A DNA stretch of 64,000 nt. Source: Frigidibacter albus (GTDB lineage: Bacteria; Pseudomonadota; Alphaproteobacteria; Rhodobacterales; Rhodobacteraceae). The notes under the pieces are model-generated. The model was not told where the DNA came from, did no database searches, and saw only the letters and a list, made by a program, of their open reading frames with translations. Positions 8,287 through 18,824 of the stretch are shown here, in pieces. The stretch covers positions 62,001 to 126,000 of the forward strand of contig NZ_JAAAUC010000003.1 in assembly GCF_009908165.1 (NCBI RefSeq), read 5' to 3'. A program made the translations under genes and the position numbers. Each line of letters begins with the position of its first letter. Positions within the stretch are counted from its first letter, which is position 1.

Positions 8287-9828
8287 TCACCCCGTGCGCC
8301 GGCCAATCCGCGGTGGGTGGGCAAGCTTCGCCTTGTGGCGCGACAGCCAGCCCAGGGAGTCGTCGAACGGCATCGGCCGGGCGATGCCGAAGCCCTGCAC
8401 ATGGCCGCAGCCAAGCTGCGCCAGCAGCGCATGCTCGCCAGTGGTCTCCACCCCCTCGGCCAGTGTCTGCAGGTCCAGCCGCTCTGCCATCGACAGGATC
8501 GCGGCCACCATCCGCTGCTGGCCGGGGTCGGTATCGACCTTGGTCACGAAGCTGCGGTCGATCTTCAGGCGGTGCACGTCAAAGCGGCGGATATTGGCGA
8601 TCGAAGCATGGCCGGTGCCGAAATCGTCAAGGTCGATGCTGCAGCCCAGCCGGGCCAGTGCCGCGATATTGCGCACGATCACCTCATCGCCGGTATCGGC
8701 GACCACCGATTCCAGTATCTCCACCGTCAGCCGCTGCGGCTGCAGATCAAAGCGGTCCAGCTCCCATTTGATGCGGTCGGCAAGCCGCGGGTTGCGCAGG
8801 TCTTCCTTGCAGAAATTCACCGCGACCGTGGGCACCGGCAGGCCCGCCTTATCCCAGCTGCGCAAGGCGGTCAGCGCCTGAAACAGCATCACCTCGCTCA
8901 GCCGTCCCGACAGCCCGGCATCTTGCATCACCGCAATGAAATCCGAGGGCGGCAGCACTCCGCGCGTGGGGTGCTGCCAGCGGGCCAAGGCCTCCAAGCC
9001 CGAAACCTCGCCGGTATCGGTACAAAGCTGCGGCTGGAAATACGCGAGGATCTGCCCGGATTCGAGCGCCGCCGCGGCCTCTGTTGCCAACGTATCGCGG
9101 GCGATGCTGGCGCGCTGCAGCTCTGCCGAGTAGGCGCGGATCGCTCCGGGTCCCTGCTGGCGCGCCTCTTCAAGCGCGGCCTCTGCAGCGCATAGCAGCG
9201 ACTCGCCGGTGCCATGCGGGGCGCGGGCAGCGAGGCAGAAGCCGACCGAGGCACGGACATAAAGCGTGCTGGCATCTATCGACAGCGGCAATTCCGCGGC
9301 CGATTGCAGGCGTGCCGCGATCTGGATCAGGCTTTCCAGATCGGCATGGCGCACCGGGCCAAGCGTGATGGCAAAGCGGGCGCCGTCGAGCCGCATCACC
9401 CGGTCATGCTCGCGCAGCATGCCCTGCAATCGCTCGCTGGTGCGGCGCAGGATCTGGGTCCAGGCGGCATGGCCGTGCCGGTCCAGCAGCAGATCGGCCT
9501 CATCGAGGCACAGCACGAGGCAGGCAGTGGTGCGCCCGTCCAGCCGGCAGGCGGCCAGGGCCGCGTCGAGCGTCGAGACGGCGGTGTCGCGCAGCGGCAG
9601 GCCGGTGATGTGGTCGCGGCCGGGCTGCCCTTGGGCTGGCGGGCTTGCGCGCATGACGGCGAGGGCGATCGGCAGGGCCAGTGCCGCTGACAGCAGCGCG
9701 CCCTCCCCGCCAAACCAGAAGGCCGCCAGCATCACCGCTGGAACGAAGGCCAGCATTTCGGGCCGGCGCAACTGCGCTGCGATCCGCATGGTCAGCCCCG
9801 TATCCGGCTCTGCGCCCCTGTCCGCCAT
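8287..9828 (-). CDS. Membrane-linked degenerate-GGDEF / EAL cyclic-di-GMP phosphodiesterase
   Basis: About 513 residues. A short hydrophobic segment (about residues 25-60) is followed by a GGDEF-like domain in which the signature is DGARF, so cyclase activity is unlikely. The EAL domain has intact landmarks: EALARW, VNFCKEDL, EILES, DDFGTGHAS, KIDRSFV and LAEGVET. The expected activity is hydrolysis of c-di-GMP at the inner membrane. ATG 9828 is used, and an in-frame GTG at 9852 is the alternative. The gene sits between ttcA and yidC, two genes that are normally close neighbours, so it looks like an insertion into a core cluster. Confidence 0.9.
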   Translation of the reverse strand: MADRGAEPDTGLTMRIAAQLRRPEMLAFVPAVMLAAFWFGGEGALLSAALALPIALAVMRASPPAQGQPGRDHITGLPLRDTAVSTLDAALAACRLDGRTTACLVLCLDEADLLLDRHGHAAWTQILRRTSERLQGMLREHDRVMRLDGARFAITLGPVRHADLESLIQIAARLQSAAELPLSIDASTLYVRASVGFCLAARAPHGTGESLLCAAEAALEEARQQGPGAIRAYSAELQRASIARDTLATEAAAALESGQILAYFQPQLCTDTGEVSGLEALARWQHPTRGVLPPSDFIAVMQDAGLSGRLSEVMLFQALTALRSWDKAGLPVPTVAVNFCKEDLRNPRLADRIKWELDRFDLQPQRLTVEILESVVADTGDEVIVRNIAALARLGCSIDLDDFGTGHASIANIRRFDVHRLKIDRSFVTKVDTDPGQQRMVAAILSMAERLDLQTLAEGVETTGEHALLAQLGCGHVQGFGIARPMPFDDSLGWLSRHKAKLAHPPRIGRRTG

Positions 9829-9903
9829 CCTGCCCAACCCTCGTTCGGGCACCGCCGGGCGCCCCTCTGCCGGGCAGATTAGGCAAGGACCGTCAGCACG
9901 AGG

Positions 9904-10785
9904 TTAATCGCGATGGCGCAATTTCGGGGGATTTGCGGCCAAATCGGCGGTTTCCGGACCAGAACTGCGGGTCAGCCCGACGAAATCGAAGATCGACGTG
10001 TCCAGCAGATGCGAGGGGCGGGTGTTCATCAGCGCGCGGAACATGATCTGCCGGCGGCCCGGGCTGCGCGCCTCCCAGCCGTCAAGGATCTGCTTGACCT
10101 GCTGGCGCTGCAGCCCGTCCTGGCTGCCGCACAGATCGCAGGGGATGATCGGATAGGCCATTGAATTTGCAAATTTCTCGCAATCCGCCTCGGCCACGAA
10201 GGCCAGCGGGCGATAGACGAAGAGGTCCCCATCCTCGTTCAAGAGCTTGGGCGGCATCGTCGCCAGCCGGCCGCCGAAGAAGAGGTTCATGAAGAACGTC
10301 TCAAGGACATCGTCGCGGTGGTGGCCGAGGACCACCGCCGAACACCCCTCTTCCCGCGCGATCCGGTAGAGGTTGCCGCGCCGCAGCCGGGAACATAGCG
10401 CGCAATAGGTGCGGCCCGTGGGCACCTTGTCCATCACGATGGAATAGGTGTCGCGGTATTCGATCCGGTGCGGCACGCCCATCTTCGCCAGAAACTCCGG
10501 CAGCACTGTCGCCGGGAACCCCGGCTGGCCTTGGTCGAGGTTGCAGGCCAAGAGATCCACCGGCAGCAGCCCGCGCCATTGCAGCTCATGCAGCACCGCC
10601 AGCAGGGTGTAGCTGTCCTTGCCGCCCGACAGGCACACCAGCCAGCGGGCGCCGCGCTCGATCATGCCATAGGTCTCGATCGCCTCGCGCACCTCGCGCA
10701 CGAGGCGCTTGCGCAGCTTCTTGAACTCGGTCGTCGCCGGGGCGCCGTGGAACAGCGGGTGGATGTCGTCGGGATCGTCCAGCAT
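9904..10785 (-). CDS. ttcA: tRNA 2-thiocytidine(32) synthetase TtcA
   Basis: This 293-residue PP-loop ATPase adds sulfur to C32 of certain tRNAs using an Fe-S cluster. The PP-loop motif SGGKDS is at about residue 55. Two CxxC pairs (CALC at about 132-135 and CDLC at about 224) provide cluster ligands, and [19 protein letters not shown] is the conserved family block. ATG 10785 overlaps the yidD stop as TGATG, indicating coupling with yidD and rnpA. Confidence 0.96.
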   Translation of the reverse strand: MLDDPDDIHPLFHGAPATTEFKKLRKRLVREVREAIETYGMIERGARWLVCLSGGKDSYTLLAVLHELQWRGLLPVDLLACNLDQGQPGFPATVLPEFLAKMGVPHRIEYRDTYSIVMDKVPTGRTYCALCSRLRRGNLYRIAREEGCSAVVLGHHRDDVLETFFMNLFFGGRLATMPPKLLNEDGDLFVYRPLAFVAEADCEKFANSMAYPIIPCDLCGSQDGLQRQQVKQILDGWEARSPGRRQIMFRALMNTRPSHLLDTSIFDFVGLTRSSGPETADLAANPPKLRHRD

Positions 10786-11048
10786 CACGGCTCCTCTTGT
10801 GCGGGCGCGGATTTGGCACCTGTCTTCTTGGGCGGAACCGGGTCGAAGCCCTCTCCGCCCCAAGGATGGCAGCGGCAGATGCGGTGCGCGGCCAGATAGC
10901 CGCCCTTTACCCCGCCATGCACGCGCAAGGCGTCCAGCGCATATTCGGAACAGGTGGGCTGAAACCGGCAGGACCGCCCGACCCAGGGGCTGAGCACCAG
11001 CCGGTAGGCGCGCACCGGCAGCGACAGAAGATAGGCAAGCGGGGTCAT
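10785..11048 (-). CDS. yidD: Membrane protein insertion efficiency factor YidD
   Basis: This 87-residue protein of the DUF37/YidD family assists YidC-dependent membrane insertion. It shows the full family signature: [30 protein letters not shown] and [17 protein letters not shown], with conserved Cys residues. The start overlaps the rnpA stop by 4 bp (ATGA) and its stop overlaps the ttcA start, as in the conserved rpmH-rnpA-yidD order. Confidence 0.96.
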   Translation of the reverse strand: MTPLAYLLSLPVRAYRLVLSPWVGRSCRFQPTCSEYALDALRVHGGVKGGYLAAHRICRCHPWGGEGFDPVPPKKTGAKSAPAQEEP

Positions 11049-11482
11049 CGGCGATGGTCCTTCGGCGGCTCCCGGACAGGCCCGCCGGGATCGGGGGTGC
11101 GGTTGCCACGCGGGGCAGGGGCGGCGTGGATCTGGCTCAGGGCGCGGGTCAGGTCGGCCAGCAGGTCGGCGAACAGCCGGTCCGCAGTGGCCCCGGGGCG
11201 CCCCACCAGAACATAGTCCCATCCGGGCTGTCCCGCCAGCGGCAGCACCGCGCGGGCAATCTCGCGCAGGCGGCGCTTGGCGCGGTTGCGGGCGACGGCA
11301 TTGCCTAGCTTCTTGGAACAGGTATAGCCGATGCGGATCATCTCGGCCGGCACGGGCTCGTCGCCGCGCCGCTGCCGGGCCTGCAGCAGGAAGCCGGGCG
11401 CGCCTTGCCGCCGGGCCTGCGCCGCGCGCAGGAAATCCGGCCGGCGGGCCAGGACTTCGATCTGCACGGGAGCCTCGGTCAC
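11045..11482 (-). CDS. rnpA: Ribonuclease P protein component
   Basis: The protein subunit of RNase P, which processes pre-tRNA 5' ends, has 145 residues from the chosen start. The RNR-type signature [18 protein letters not shown] is the conserved RNA-binding motif. A GTG start at 11482 is preferred because GGAGGG lies 7 bases upstream and the family usually begins shortly before the RRPDFLRAA segment. An in-frame ATG at 11569 would add 29 residues of Pro/Val-rich sequence. The gene is directly downstream of rpmH and coupled to yidD. Confidence 0.93.
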   Translation of the reverse strand: MTEAPVQIEVLARRPDFLRAAQARRQGAPGFLLQARQRRGDEPVPAEMIRIGYTCSKKLGNAVARNRAKRRLREIARAVLPLAGQPGWDYVLVGRPGATADRLFADLLADLTRALSQIHAAPAPRGNRTPDPGGPVREPPKDHRR

Positions 11483-11595
11483 AGTCGCGCCCTCCGGGCA
11501 AACGGAAACCGCCGGTTGCGGCCCCGATGTCCGATCCTGTGGATCGGGGACGGGCGCGACCGGCGGCATAATCTGTCCTGCCTTGCGGCGGGCGA

Positions 11596-11730
11596 TCAGG
11601 CGCTGAGCGACTTGCGGCCTTGGGCGCGCCGGGCGTTCAGGATGCGACGGCCGCCCTTGGTCGCCATGCGCGCACGAAAGCCGTGGCGGCGCTTGCGGAC
11701 AAGGTTCGACGGTTGATAGGTGCGCTTCAT
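11596..11730 (-). CDS. rpmH: Large ribosomal subunit protein bL34
   Basis: This 44-codon gene encodes a basic protein starting [18 protein letters not shown] and ending GRKSLSA, matching L34 over its full length. It is the first gene of the rpmH-rnpA-yidD-ttcA cluster. Its promoter should lie in the 198-bp gap before the divergent TVP38 gene. Confidence 0.97.
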   Translation of the reverse strand: MKRTYQPSNLVRKRRHGFRARMATKGGRRILNARRAQGRKSLSA

Positions 11731-11928
11731 GGCGGTAACTCCGTTCCGGGCAGCGCCAGACCCCTTCGGGATTCGAGCGCCGTGTCATTCGAAGCCCGTC
11801 CTTTAGAGGCCGAGCCTTGGCAAGTCAACGCGCCGGGGCGGATTTTTTACCGTCCTGTCGCAATGTGCCCGCCGCCGCGCGGCATCAACCCCGCGTGAGG
11901 GCACTGGCCGCTCGCGCCAGTAGCGCGC

Positions 11929-12689
11929 ATGGTGGCCGAGCACAATCCAAAGGGGCGGCGCGTGACCGAAGGGCAACAGGGCAACACGGGGCGCAGCGTC
12001 CCGCGGCTGGCGGTTCTGGCGGGGCTGCTGGTGCTGGCCCTCGGGGGCGCGCTGCTGCTGGGGGACCGGCTGAGCCTTGAGGCTCTGGCGGGCCGGCGCG
12101 ACGATCTGACCGGCTTCCGGGATTCGCATTACGGGCTGGCGGTGGCGGGGTTCATGGCGGTCTATGCCGGGATCGTCACCCTGTCGCTGCCCGGCGCCAC
12201 GGTGATGACGTTGACCGGCGGCCTCCTGTTCGGGGTGTTCCCCGGCACCTTCATCAATGTCGGCGCGGCGGGGACGGGGGCGGTGGCGCTGTTCCTGCTG
12301 GCCCGCTGGGGCGCGGGGAATGCGGCGGAACGGCTGGCGGCGGCCGGTCCCTCGGCCCGCAAGCTGATGGCGGGGCTGCACGAAAATGAATGGTCGGTGC
12401 TGTTCATCATGCGGCTGGTGCCGCTGGTGCCGTTCTTCGTGACCAACCTTGCTGCTGCCACCTTGGGCGTGCGCCTGCACCGCTTCGTCATCTCCACCTT
12501 CCTCGGCATCTTGCCGGGGGCCTGGGTCTATACCTCGGTCGGCGCCGGTCTGGGCGAGGTGTTCGCGGCGGGCGGGCAGCCGGACCTTGGCGCAATCTTC
12601 CGCCCCGGTGTGCTTATCCCGCTTCTAGCCTTGGCCGCGCTGGCGGCGCTGCCGATGCTGCTCCGCGCCCGCCAGAAGGAGGATTCCGC

Positions 12690-12693
<4 letters not shown>
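11929..12693 (+). CDS. TVP38/TMEM64-family inner-membrane protein
   Basis: This 254-residue polytopic protein of the SNARE-associated/DedA-like group has an N-terminal span (LAVLAGLLVLALGGALLL) and several later spans. The central motif GTFINVGAAGTGAVALFLLARWG and the family block RLVPLVPFFVTNLAAATLGV are visible. Molecular function is not established; relatives are proposed lipid scramblases or transporters. ATG 11929 is used, and a GTG at 11962 is possible. Its stop overlaps the start of the flavoprotein (ATGA), a pairing common in proteobacteria that suggests a joint role. Confidence 0.88.
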
Positions 12694-14108
<1,415 letters not shown>

Positions 14109-14143
14109 CGACCCCGCCAAGAGGTGAGGCCACAGGGCAAGGA

Positions 14144-15559
14144 ATGGCGCGGGCACATTTCCTGAACACACTTTCGGGCCGGTTCCTGATGCTGACGACT
14201 GTGTTCGTCATGCTGGCCGAAGTGCTGATCTTCGTTCCCTCGGTGGCAGGCTTCCGCGAGGACTATCTGCGGCTGCGGCTGGAACGGGCGCAAATCGCCT
14301 CGCTGGCCCTGCTCGCCTCGGAAGACATGATTTCGGAGGATCTGGAGCGCGAGCTGCTGGCCAATGCCGGCGTGTTCAACGTCGTCCTGCGCCGCGACGA
14401 GATGCGCCAGCTGGTGCTGTCCTCGCCAATCCCCAGCCCGGTCGATGCCAGCTATGACCTGCGCGATCCCACCGGCTTCAGCCTGGTGCGCGATGCCTTC
14501 GCCGACCTGACCGACAGCCGCAACCGGGTGATCCGGGTCATCGGCGAGCCGGCGTTGCAGGCCGGGCTGCTGATCGAGGTCACCATCGAAAGCGGCCCGA
14601 TGCGGCGCGAGATGATCGAATATGGCCTGCGCATCCTTGGCCTGTCGGCGGTGATCTCGGTGCTGACGGCGCTGCTGCTGTTCCTTGCCGTGCAGCGGCT
14701 GCTGGTCGCCCCGATCCGCCGGGTGGTCGCCCACATGTCCTCCTACGCCGAGGCGCCGGAGGATGCGCGGCGCTTCATCGAGCCGACGGCGCGGGTGGTG
14801 GAGCTGCGCGAGGCCGAGGATGCGCTGCAGAGCCTGCAGACCCAGCTCACCGGCGCGCTGCGGCAGAAAGAGCGGCTGGCGCAGCTTGGCAGCGCCGTCG
14901 CCAAGATCAGCCACGACCTGCGCAACATCCTGACCACGGCGCAGCTGTTCGCCGACCGGATGGAGGCGTCCGAGGATCCGGCAGTGAAACGCGCGGCGCC
15001 CAAGCTGGTGAACTCCATCGCCCGCGCGGTGAACCTGTGCGAGAGCACGCTGACCTTCGGCCGCGCCGAGGAGCCCCCCCCGCGGCTGGCACGGTTCATG
15101 CTGGCGGGGCTGGTGACCGAGGTGCTGGAGGGGGAGCGCCCGGCAGCCGAGGCCGGAGAGATCGAGTTCGTGACCGACGTGGCCCCGAACCTGACCATCC
15201 GCGCCGATTCCGAACAGCTGCACCGGGTGCTGCTGAACCTTGTGCGCAATGCCCGGCAGGCGATCGAGGCGACCAAGAAGGCCGGCACGGTCGAGGTTGG
15301 CGCAGGCGAGGATGACGGCTTCTGGTGGATCCGCGTCGGCGATACCGGGCCGGGCCTGCCCGACCGGGCCAAGGCGCACCTGTTCCAGCCCTTCCAGGGC
15401 GGCACCCGCAAGGGCGGCACCGGCCTTGGGCTTGCGATCTCGGCCGAGCTGGTGCGCGGCCATGGCGGGCGGCTGGAACTGGTGCGGTCGGACGAGGATG
15501 GCACCGAGTTCATGATCCGCCTGCCCAAGACAGTGACCCAGGCCGAGGTCGCCGCCTGA
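14144..15559 (+). CDS. Membrane sensor histidine kinase (orphan)
   Basis: About 471 residues: a membrane segment near residues 13-35, a periplasmic sensor region (about 36-165), a second membrane segment (about 168-190), a linker, a dimerisation domain with the phosphoacceptor H-box SHDLRNILTTA, and a HATPase domain. The N-box LLNLVRNARQA, G1 DTGPGLP and G2 GGTGLGLAIS are intact, so it should autophosphorylate. No response regulator gene is adjacent. The ATG at 14144 is preferred over an upstream start within the preceding gene. The signal sensed is unknown. Confidence 0.9.
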   Translation: MARAHFLNTLSGRFLMLTTVFVMLAEVLIFVPSVAGFREDYLRLRLERAQIASLALLASEDMISEDLERELLANAGVFNVVLRRDEMRQLVLSSPIPSPVDASYDLRDPTGFSLVRDAFADLTDSRNRVIRVIGEPALQAGLLIEVTIESGPMRREMIEYGLRILGLSAVISVLTALLLFLAVQRLLVAPIRRVVAHMSSYAEAPEDARRFIEPTARVVELREAEDALQSLQTQLTGALRQKERLAQLGSAVAKISHDLRNILTTAQLFADRMEASEDPAVKRAAPKLVNSIARAVNLCESTLTFGRAEEPPPRLARFMLAGLVTEVLEGERPAAEAGEIEFVTDVAPNLTIRADSEQLHRVLLNLVRNARQAIEATKKAGTVEVGAGEDDGFWWIRVGDTGPGLPDRAKAHLFQPFQGGTRKGGTGLGLAISAELVRGHGGRLELVRSDEDGTEFMIRLPKTVTQAEVAA

Positions 15560-15641
15560 GCTTTCTTCGCCCGATCCCGGGACAGGGCGTTTTTCGCCCT
15601 TGCATGTCCGTGCCGCCCTCGCTAAATGCCACTTCCACAGT

Positions 15642-15718
15642 GCACCCGTAGCTCAGCTGGATAGAGCATCAGACTACGAATCTGAGGGTCGGGCGTTCGA
15701 ATCGCTCCGGGTGCACCA
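15642..15718 (+). tRNA. tRNA-Arg (anticodon ACG)
   Basis: A 77-base cloverleaf with a 7-bp acceptor stem (GCACCCG/CGGGTGC), an encoded CCA end, a D-arm AGCTCAGCTGGATAGAGC, the anticodon loop CTACGAA, and the T-loop GTTCGAATC. ACG would be edited to ICG and read CGU/CGC/CGA. It sits at the left border of the accessory-looking 15.7-23.4 kb block. Confidence 0.98.
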
Positions 15719-16076
15719 TTTTCCCCTACTGTTTGACCGACAGCTTTCAATAGCACAGCATTCCCATGTCAGTGCTTCGGCATTGCCTGCGCCCGCCCTT
15801 TCAGGCCGCGCGGGTGTTTGCGTCCGCAGCCGCCAATGACGCCGCTGCCCTCACATCCACTCACGAAACCGGCATCGTCCAATGGTCCGATGGCACCTTT
15901 CGCCAATTCCGGTGGGGCGAGTCTCTCATGCACAACCTAAGGGCCTGACGCAGGGACAACCGCGCAGGCGCCGGAAGTCGGCGCTTTTTGGGGAAAGCGG
16001 TCTTTTCGGTCGGATGGTGGCTCCCGGTTGCAGCTCCCGGGGTCGCTGGAACGACAGCAACGCATTGGAGACTGAA
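15719..16076. other. 358-bp gap between tRNA-Arg and the first Gly/Asp-repeat gene
   Basis: It contains an intrinsic-terminator-like hairpin at 15968-15989 and the leader of the next gene. A 60-codon frame (15766-15948) ends 20 bases before the hairpin, but it has no ribosome-binding site or recognisable motif and I do not call it. No duplicate of the tRNA 3' end, as expected of an integrated element, was seen within the window. Confidence 0.5.
15968..15989 (+). terminator. Intrinsic terminator / possible attenuator
   Basis: The stem GCGCCG/CGGCGC with a 5-base loop is followed directly by TTTTT. It lies 250 bases after tRNA-Arg and 88 bases before the ATG of the Gly/Asp-repeat gene. It could end tRNA-side transcription or act as a leader attenuator. 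Confidence 0.7.
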
Positions 16077-17291
16077 ATGAACAGAACTTCGCGCAACCGG
16101 GCCGCAAGCGCGCTGGCCCTGACCTCGGCCCTGGCCCTCATGGCGGCGCAGGGTGACTTTACGGCCAAGGCCCTCGACCTGGACCTTGGCGTGGGCAAAG
16201 TATCCATCGGACGCGATGACAGCGGCGGGCTTGGCGTCGGTGTCGGCCTTGGCGGCGACGATGGCGTGGATGTCGGCGTCAGCGTCGGCGGCAGCGGCGG
16301 CCTTGTCGATGCCGATGTCGATGTCGGCGGTGACGACGGCATCAACGTCGATGCCAATGTCGGGTCCGATGAAGGCCTCGCCAATGTCGGCGTCGATATC
16401 GGCGGTGATGGCCAGACCGGTGGCGGGCAGACTGGCGGTGGCCAATCTGGTGGCGGCGGTCTTGGCGGCCTGCTGGGCGGCGGTGGCTCGGGCGGCGGCC
16501 TTGCTGGTGGTGGCACTGGCGGCGGCCTTGTGGGCGGCGGCGGATTGCTGGGCGGTGGTGGCGGTGGCCTTGGCGGTGGCGGCATCAACATCACGGCAGA
16601 CCTGCTCAGCTCGGGAGAGTTGCTGACCGTTGGCGCCGATGTGGCTGACGTGATCTCGGCCGATGTGGACCTCGGCACCGATTCGGGGCTGCTGGGGGTG
16701 GATGCCTCGGTCGCCGGGCTCGATATCGGGGCCGATGTCCTGAACGATGACAGCGTCGTGGATGTCTGCGTCGGCAATTGTGGCGGCGGCTCGGGCTCTT
16801 CGGGCAGTTCCGGATCTTCGGGGACGTCTGGCACCTCCGGAACTTCGGGCACCTCCGGCACATCCGGGACCTCGGGCACGTCCGGCACGTCCGGGACCTC
16901 GGGCACATCGGGAACCTCCGGGACGTCGGGCACCTCCGGGGCATCGGGCTCTTCGGGGTCTTCGGGCAGCTCGGGCGGCCAGATGGTGATCTCGAACCCG
17001 GGCATCGGCCTCTTCAGCCAGATCTGCGACCGCGGCCAGGGCAACACCGGGGCCTATTCGAACGTGCCGGTCGTCGATCGGTCGGGCGTGCAGATCGGCA
17101 CGGTGCATGAGGCAACGGTGGGCGGCGACCTCCGGCTGGTCTCGATCCGGTTTGCAACCACCAACAACGTCGCAAGCCCGGCCAAGTGCATCCAGATGAC
17201 CAATGTGCCGATCACCCAGGCGGGTGGGTCGCTTGCGGTGCCGGTGACGATGACCGGCCTGCACCAGGCGGTGATGTCGGCCAAGAACTGA
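16077..17291 (+). CDS. Secreted Gly/Asp-repeat protein with SGT repeat tract and conserved C-terminal domain (paralogue 1)
   Basis: This 404-residue protein of unknown function has a signal peptide (residues 1 to about 32, cleavage plausibly after AKA), then Gly/Asp/Val repeats such as [20 protein letters not shown] polyglycine section (about 118-165) and a second D/V/G section follow, then a tract of SGT/SGS triplets (about 239-300). The C-terminal domain of about 100 residues has Cys317 and Cys371 and the motifs [22 protein letters not shown] and ASPAKC. That domain recurs in the protein at 22197-22925. ATG 16077 has GGAG 6 bases upstream. An exported surface or matrix protein is inferred. 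Confidence 0.8.
   Translation: MNRTSRNRAASALALTSALALMAAQGDFTAKALDLDLGVGKVSIGRDDSGGLGVGVGLGGDDGVDVGVSVGGSGGLVDADVDVGGDDGINVDANVGSDEGLANVGVDIGGDGQTGGGQTGGGQSGGGGLGGLLGGGGSGGGLAGGGTGGGLVGGGGLLGGGGGGLGGGGINITADLLSSGELLTVGADVADVISADVDLGTDSGLLGVDASVAGLDIGADVLNDDSVVDVCVGNCGGGSGSSGSSGSSGTSGTSGTSGTSGTSGTSGTSGTSGTSGTSGTSGTSGTSGASGSSGSSGSSGGQMVISNPGIGLFSQICDRGQGNTGAYSNVPVVDRSGVQIGTVHEATVGGDLRLVSIRFATTNNVASPAKCIQMTNVPITQAGGSLAVPVTMTGLHQAVMSAKN
16791..16977 (+). repeat. Degenerate 9-bp tandem repeat encoding (SGT/SGS)n
   Basis: About twenty 9-bp units encode Ser-Gly-Thr or Ser-Gly-Ser triplets inside the Gly/Asp-repeat protein. Third-codon positions vary between units, so the repeat is conserved more at protein than at DNA level, although slippage in multiples of 9 bp remains possible. 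Confidence 0.85.
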
Positions 17292-17453
17292 GGGCGCAAG
17301 CCCTCCCGGAACCGGCGCCCTTGCGCCTGCTGCCACCCGATGGTCGGGGGTAGTCCGGTTCCGGTCAGGGGCGGCGGGTCGCGCCGCCGCCCCGCTTTCG
17401 GCCGAACCCTTCCGCAGGGCCGCCGCCGCCGCCCGCAACACCGGACCCCCGCC

Positions 17454-18824
17454 ATGACATCCGCGTTCCCGCGCCGCCCTTGGCGGAATCTGTCACCGCG
17501 CCGCCCTTGGCGGTATGTGTCCCCGCGCCGCCACCCGCGGCATTTCGTGAATTCCCCGCCGCTGACCACCGGCCTTGTCGGCCTCGCGGTGCTGCTGACG
17601 GCACTGGCGCTGTGGCCCACAGGCTTCGCGCGCAACCCGGTCACGGAGTTCAACCTGTTCGTGCTGCTGGTCGCGCTGGCCATGGGCGCCGTCGATCTGG
17701 CCGTTCACCGCACCTGGCGGCAGCCCGAAGCGGGCATCGTGCAGCCGCTGCGGCTGATCCCCGGCAGGCTTGCCAGCCGCACCTTGCTGCACAAGCTGGC
17801 GGGCACCCTGGGCGTGGTGGCGCTGGCGCTGATCCTCTACCGCAGCGCCGACATCTACCGCGCGCCCTGGTACGGTACTTTTCTGAATCAATTCCACATG
17901 GCGTTGCCCTGGCTGGTGCCGGTGTCTCTGGTCTATGTCACCGCGCTGCACTGCATCTCGGTCAAGGCCAGCGACCATCTGGAAAGCTTCGGCCGGGTCC
18001 TGATGACCCTTGGCCGCGAGGGCGACCGGGCGCAGGCGGCGGATTTCGCGCTGATCTGGCTGGTGAAGCTGTTCTTCCTACCGCTGATGTATGGCTACGC
18101 GGTGGATGACTGGCTGTTCTTCTTCCGCGAGCCCTTTCCGGACGGGTCGTTCCGCACCGTCTATGAATACCTTTACCGCTTCGTGTTCTTCGTCGACGTG
18201 ATCTTTTCCATCATCGGCTACGCGCTGTCATTGCGGCTGACGGGCGCCCATGTCCGCTGGCCCGAGCGCACGTTCCGCGGATGGGCCGTGTGCCTGATGT
18301 GCTACATGCCGTTCTGGCAGGTGATCGGGCGCGACTTTCTGGCTTATGAGGATAGCATCGTCTGGGGCCAGTTGCTGGAGCAGCATCCGGTGATCTATGC
18401 CCTCTGGGGCTCGACGATCCTGGCGCTGCTGATGGTCTATGTCGGTAGCACGGTCTGCTTCGGGATGCGGTTTTCGAACCTCACCTATCGCGGCACCATC
18501 TGGCAGGGCCCCTATGCGCTGGTCCGGCACCCGGCCTATATCTGCAAGAATGCCTCGATGTGGATGGTGCAGCTGCCCTTTCTGGCCGCGGCCCCCGGCG
18601 AGGCGATGGCGAACACGCTGGCGCTGGCGGGTATCGGCTGCCTGTATTTCATGCGCGCCCGGCACGAGGAGGCCTGTTGCAGTGAGGCGCGGGACTACCG
18701 CCTGTATCGCCGGTTCATGGACCGGCACGGGTTGCGGCCCCGGCTGATCCGGGCGGCCCGCGGCTGGCGTCCCGCCCTTGGCCTTACCAGCGCGCTTCGC
18801 CCGAGGGGAACAGGCGCCAGGTGA
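17454..18824 (+). CDS. Isoprenylcysteine carboxyl methyltransferase-like multispan membrane protein
   Basis: About 456 residues. A basic N-terminus carries three related SPRRPWR-type segments, and some nine or ten membrane segments follow. The C-terminal part carries GPYALVRHPAYICKN, matching the RHPxY cofactor-binding motif of the ICMT/PEMT group, and a later HEEACC segment. Relatives methylate small molecules or lipids with S-adenosylmethionine at the inner membrane; the substrate is unknown. ATG 17454 is chosen because upstream codons are Arg/Pro-rich, but no clear ribosome-binding site is seen. Its 3' end overlaps the convergent gene by 41 bp. Confidence 0.75.
   Translation: MTSAFPRRPWRNLSPRRPWRYVSPRRHPRHFVNSPPLTTGLVGLAVLLTALALWPTGFARNPVTEFNLFVLLVALAMGAVDLAVHRTWRQPEAGIVQPLRLIPGRLASRTLLHKLAGTLGVVALALILYRSADIYRAPWYGTFLNQFHMALPWLVPVSLVYVTALHCISVKASDHLESFGRVLMTLGREGDRAQAADFALIWLVKLFFLPLMYGYAVDDWLFFFREPFPDGSFRTVYEYLYRFVFFVDVIFSIIGYALSLRLTGAHVRWPERTFRGWAVCLMCYMPFWQVIGRDFLAYEDSIVWGQLLEQHPVIYALWGSTILALLMVYVGSTVCFGMRFSNLTYRGTIWQGPYALVRHPAYICKNASMWMVQLPFLAAAPGEAMANTLALAGIGCLYFMRARHEEACCSEARDYRLYRRFMDRHGLRPRLIRAARGWRPALGLTSALRPRGTGAR

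Noticed and set aside
15861-17441. Long Pro/Arg-rich open frames on the minus strand opposite the Gly/Asp-repeat gene
   Set aside because: They are mirror images of the Gly-rich codons (GGN read as NCC) and lack a signal peptide, ribosome-binding site and any motif. The plus-strand frame has a signal peptide and a paralogue.
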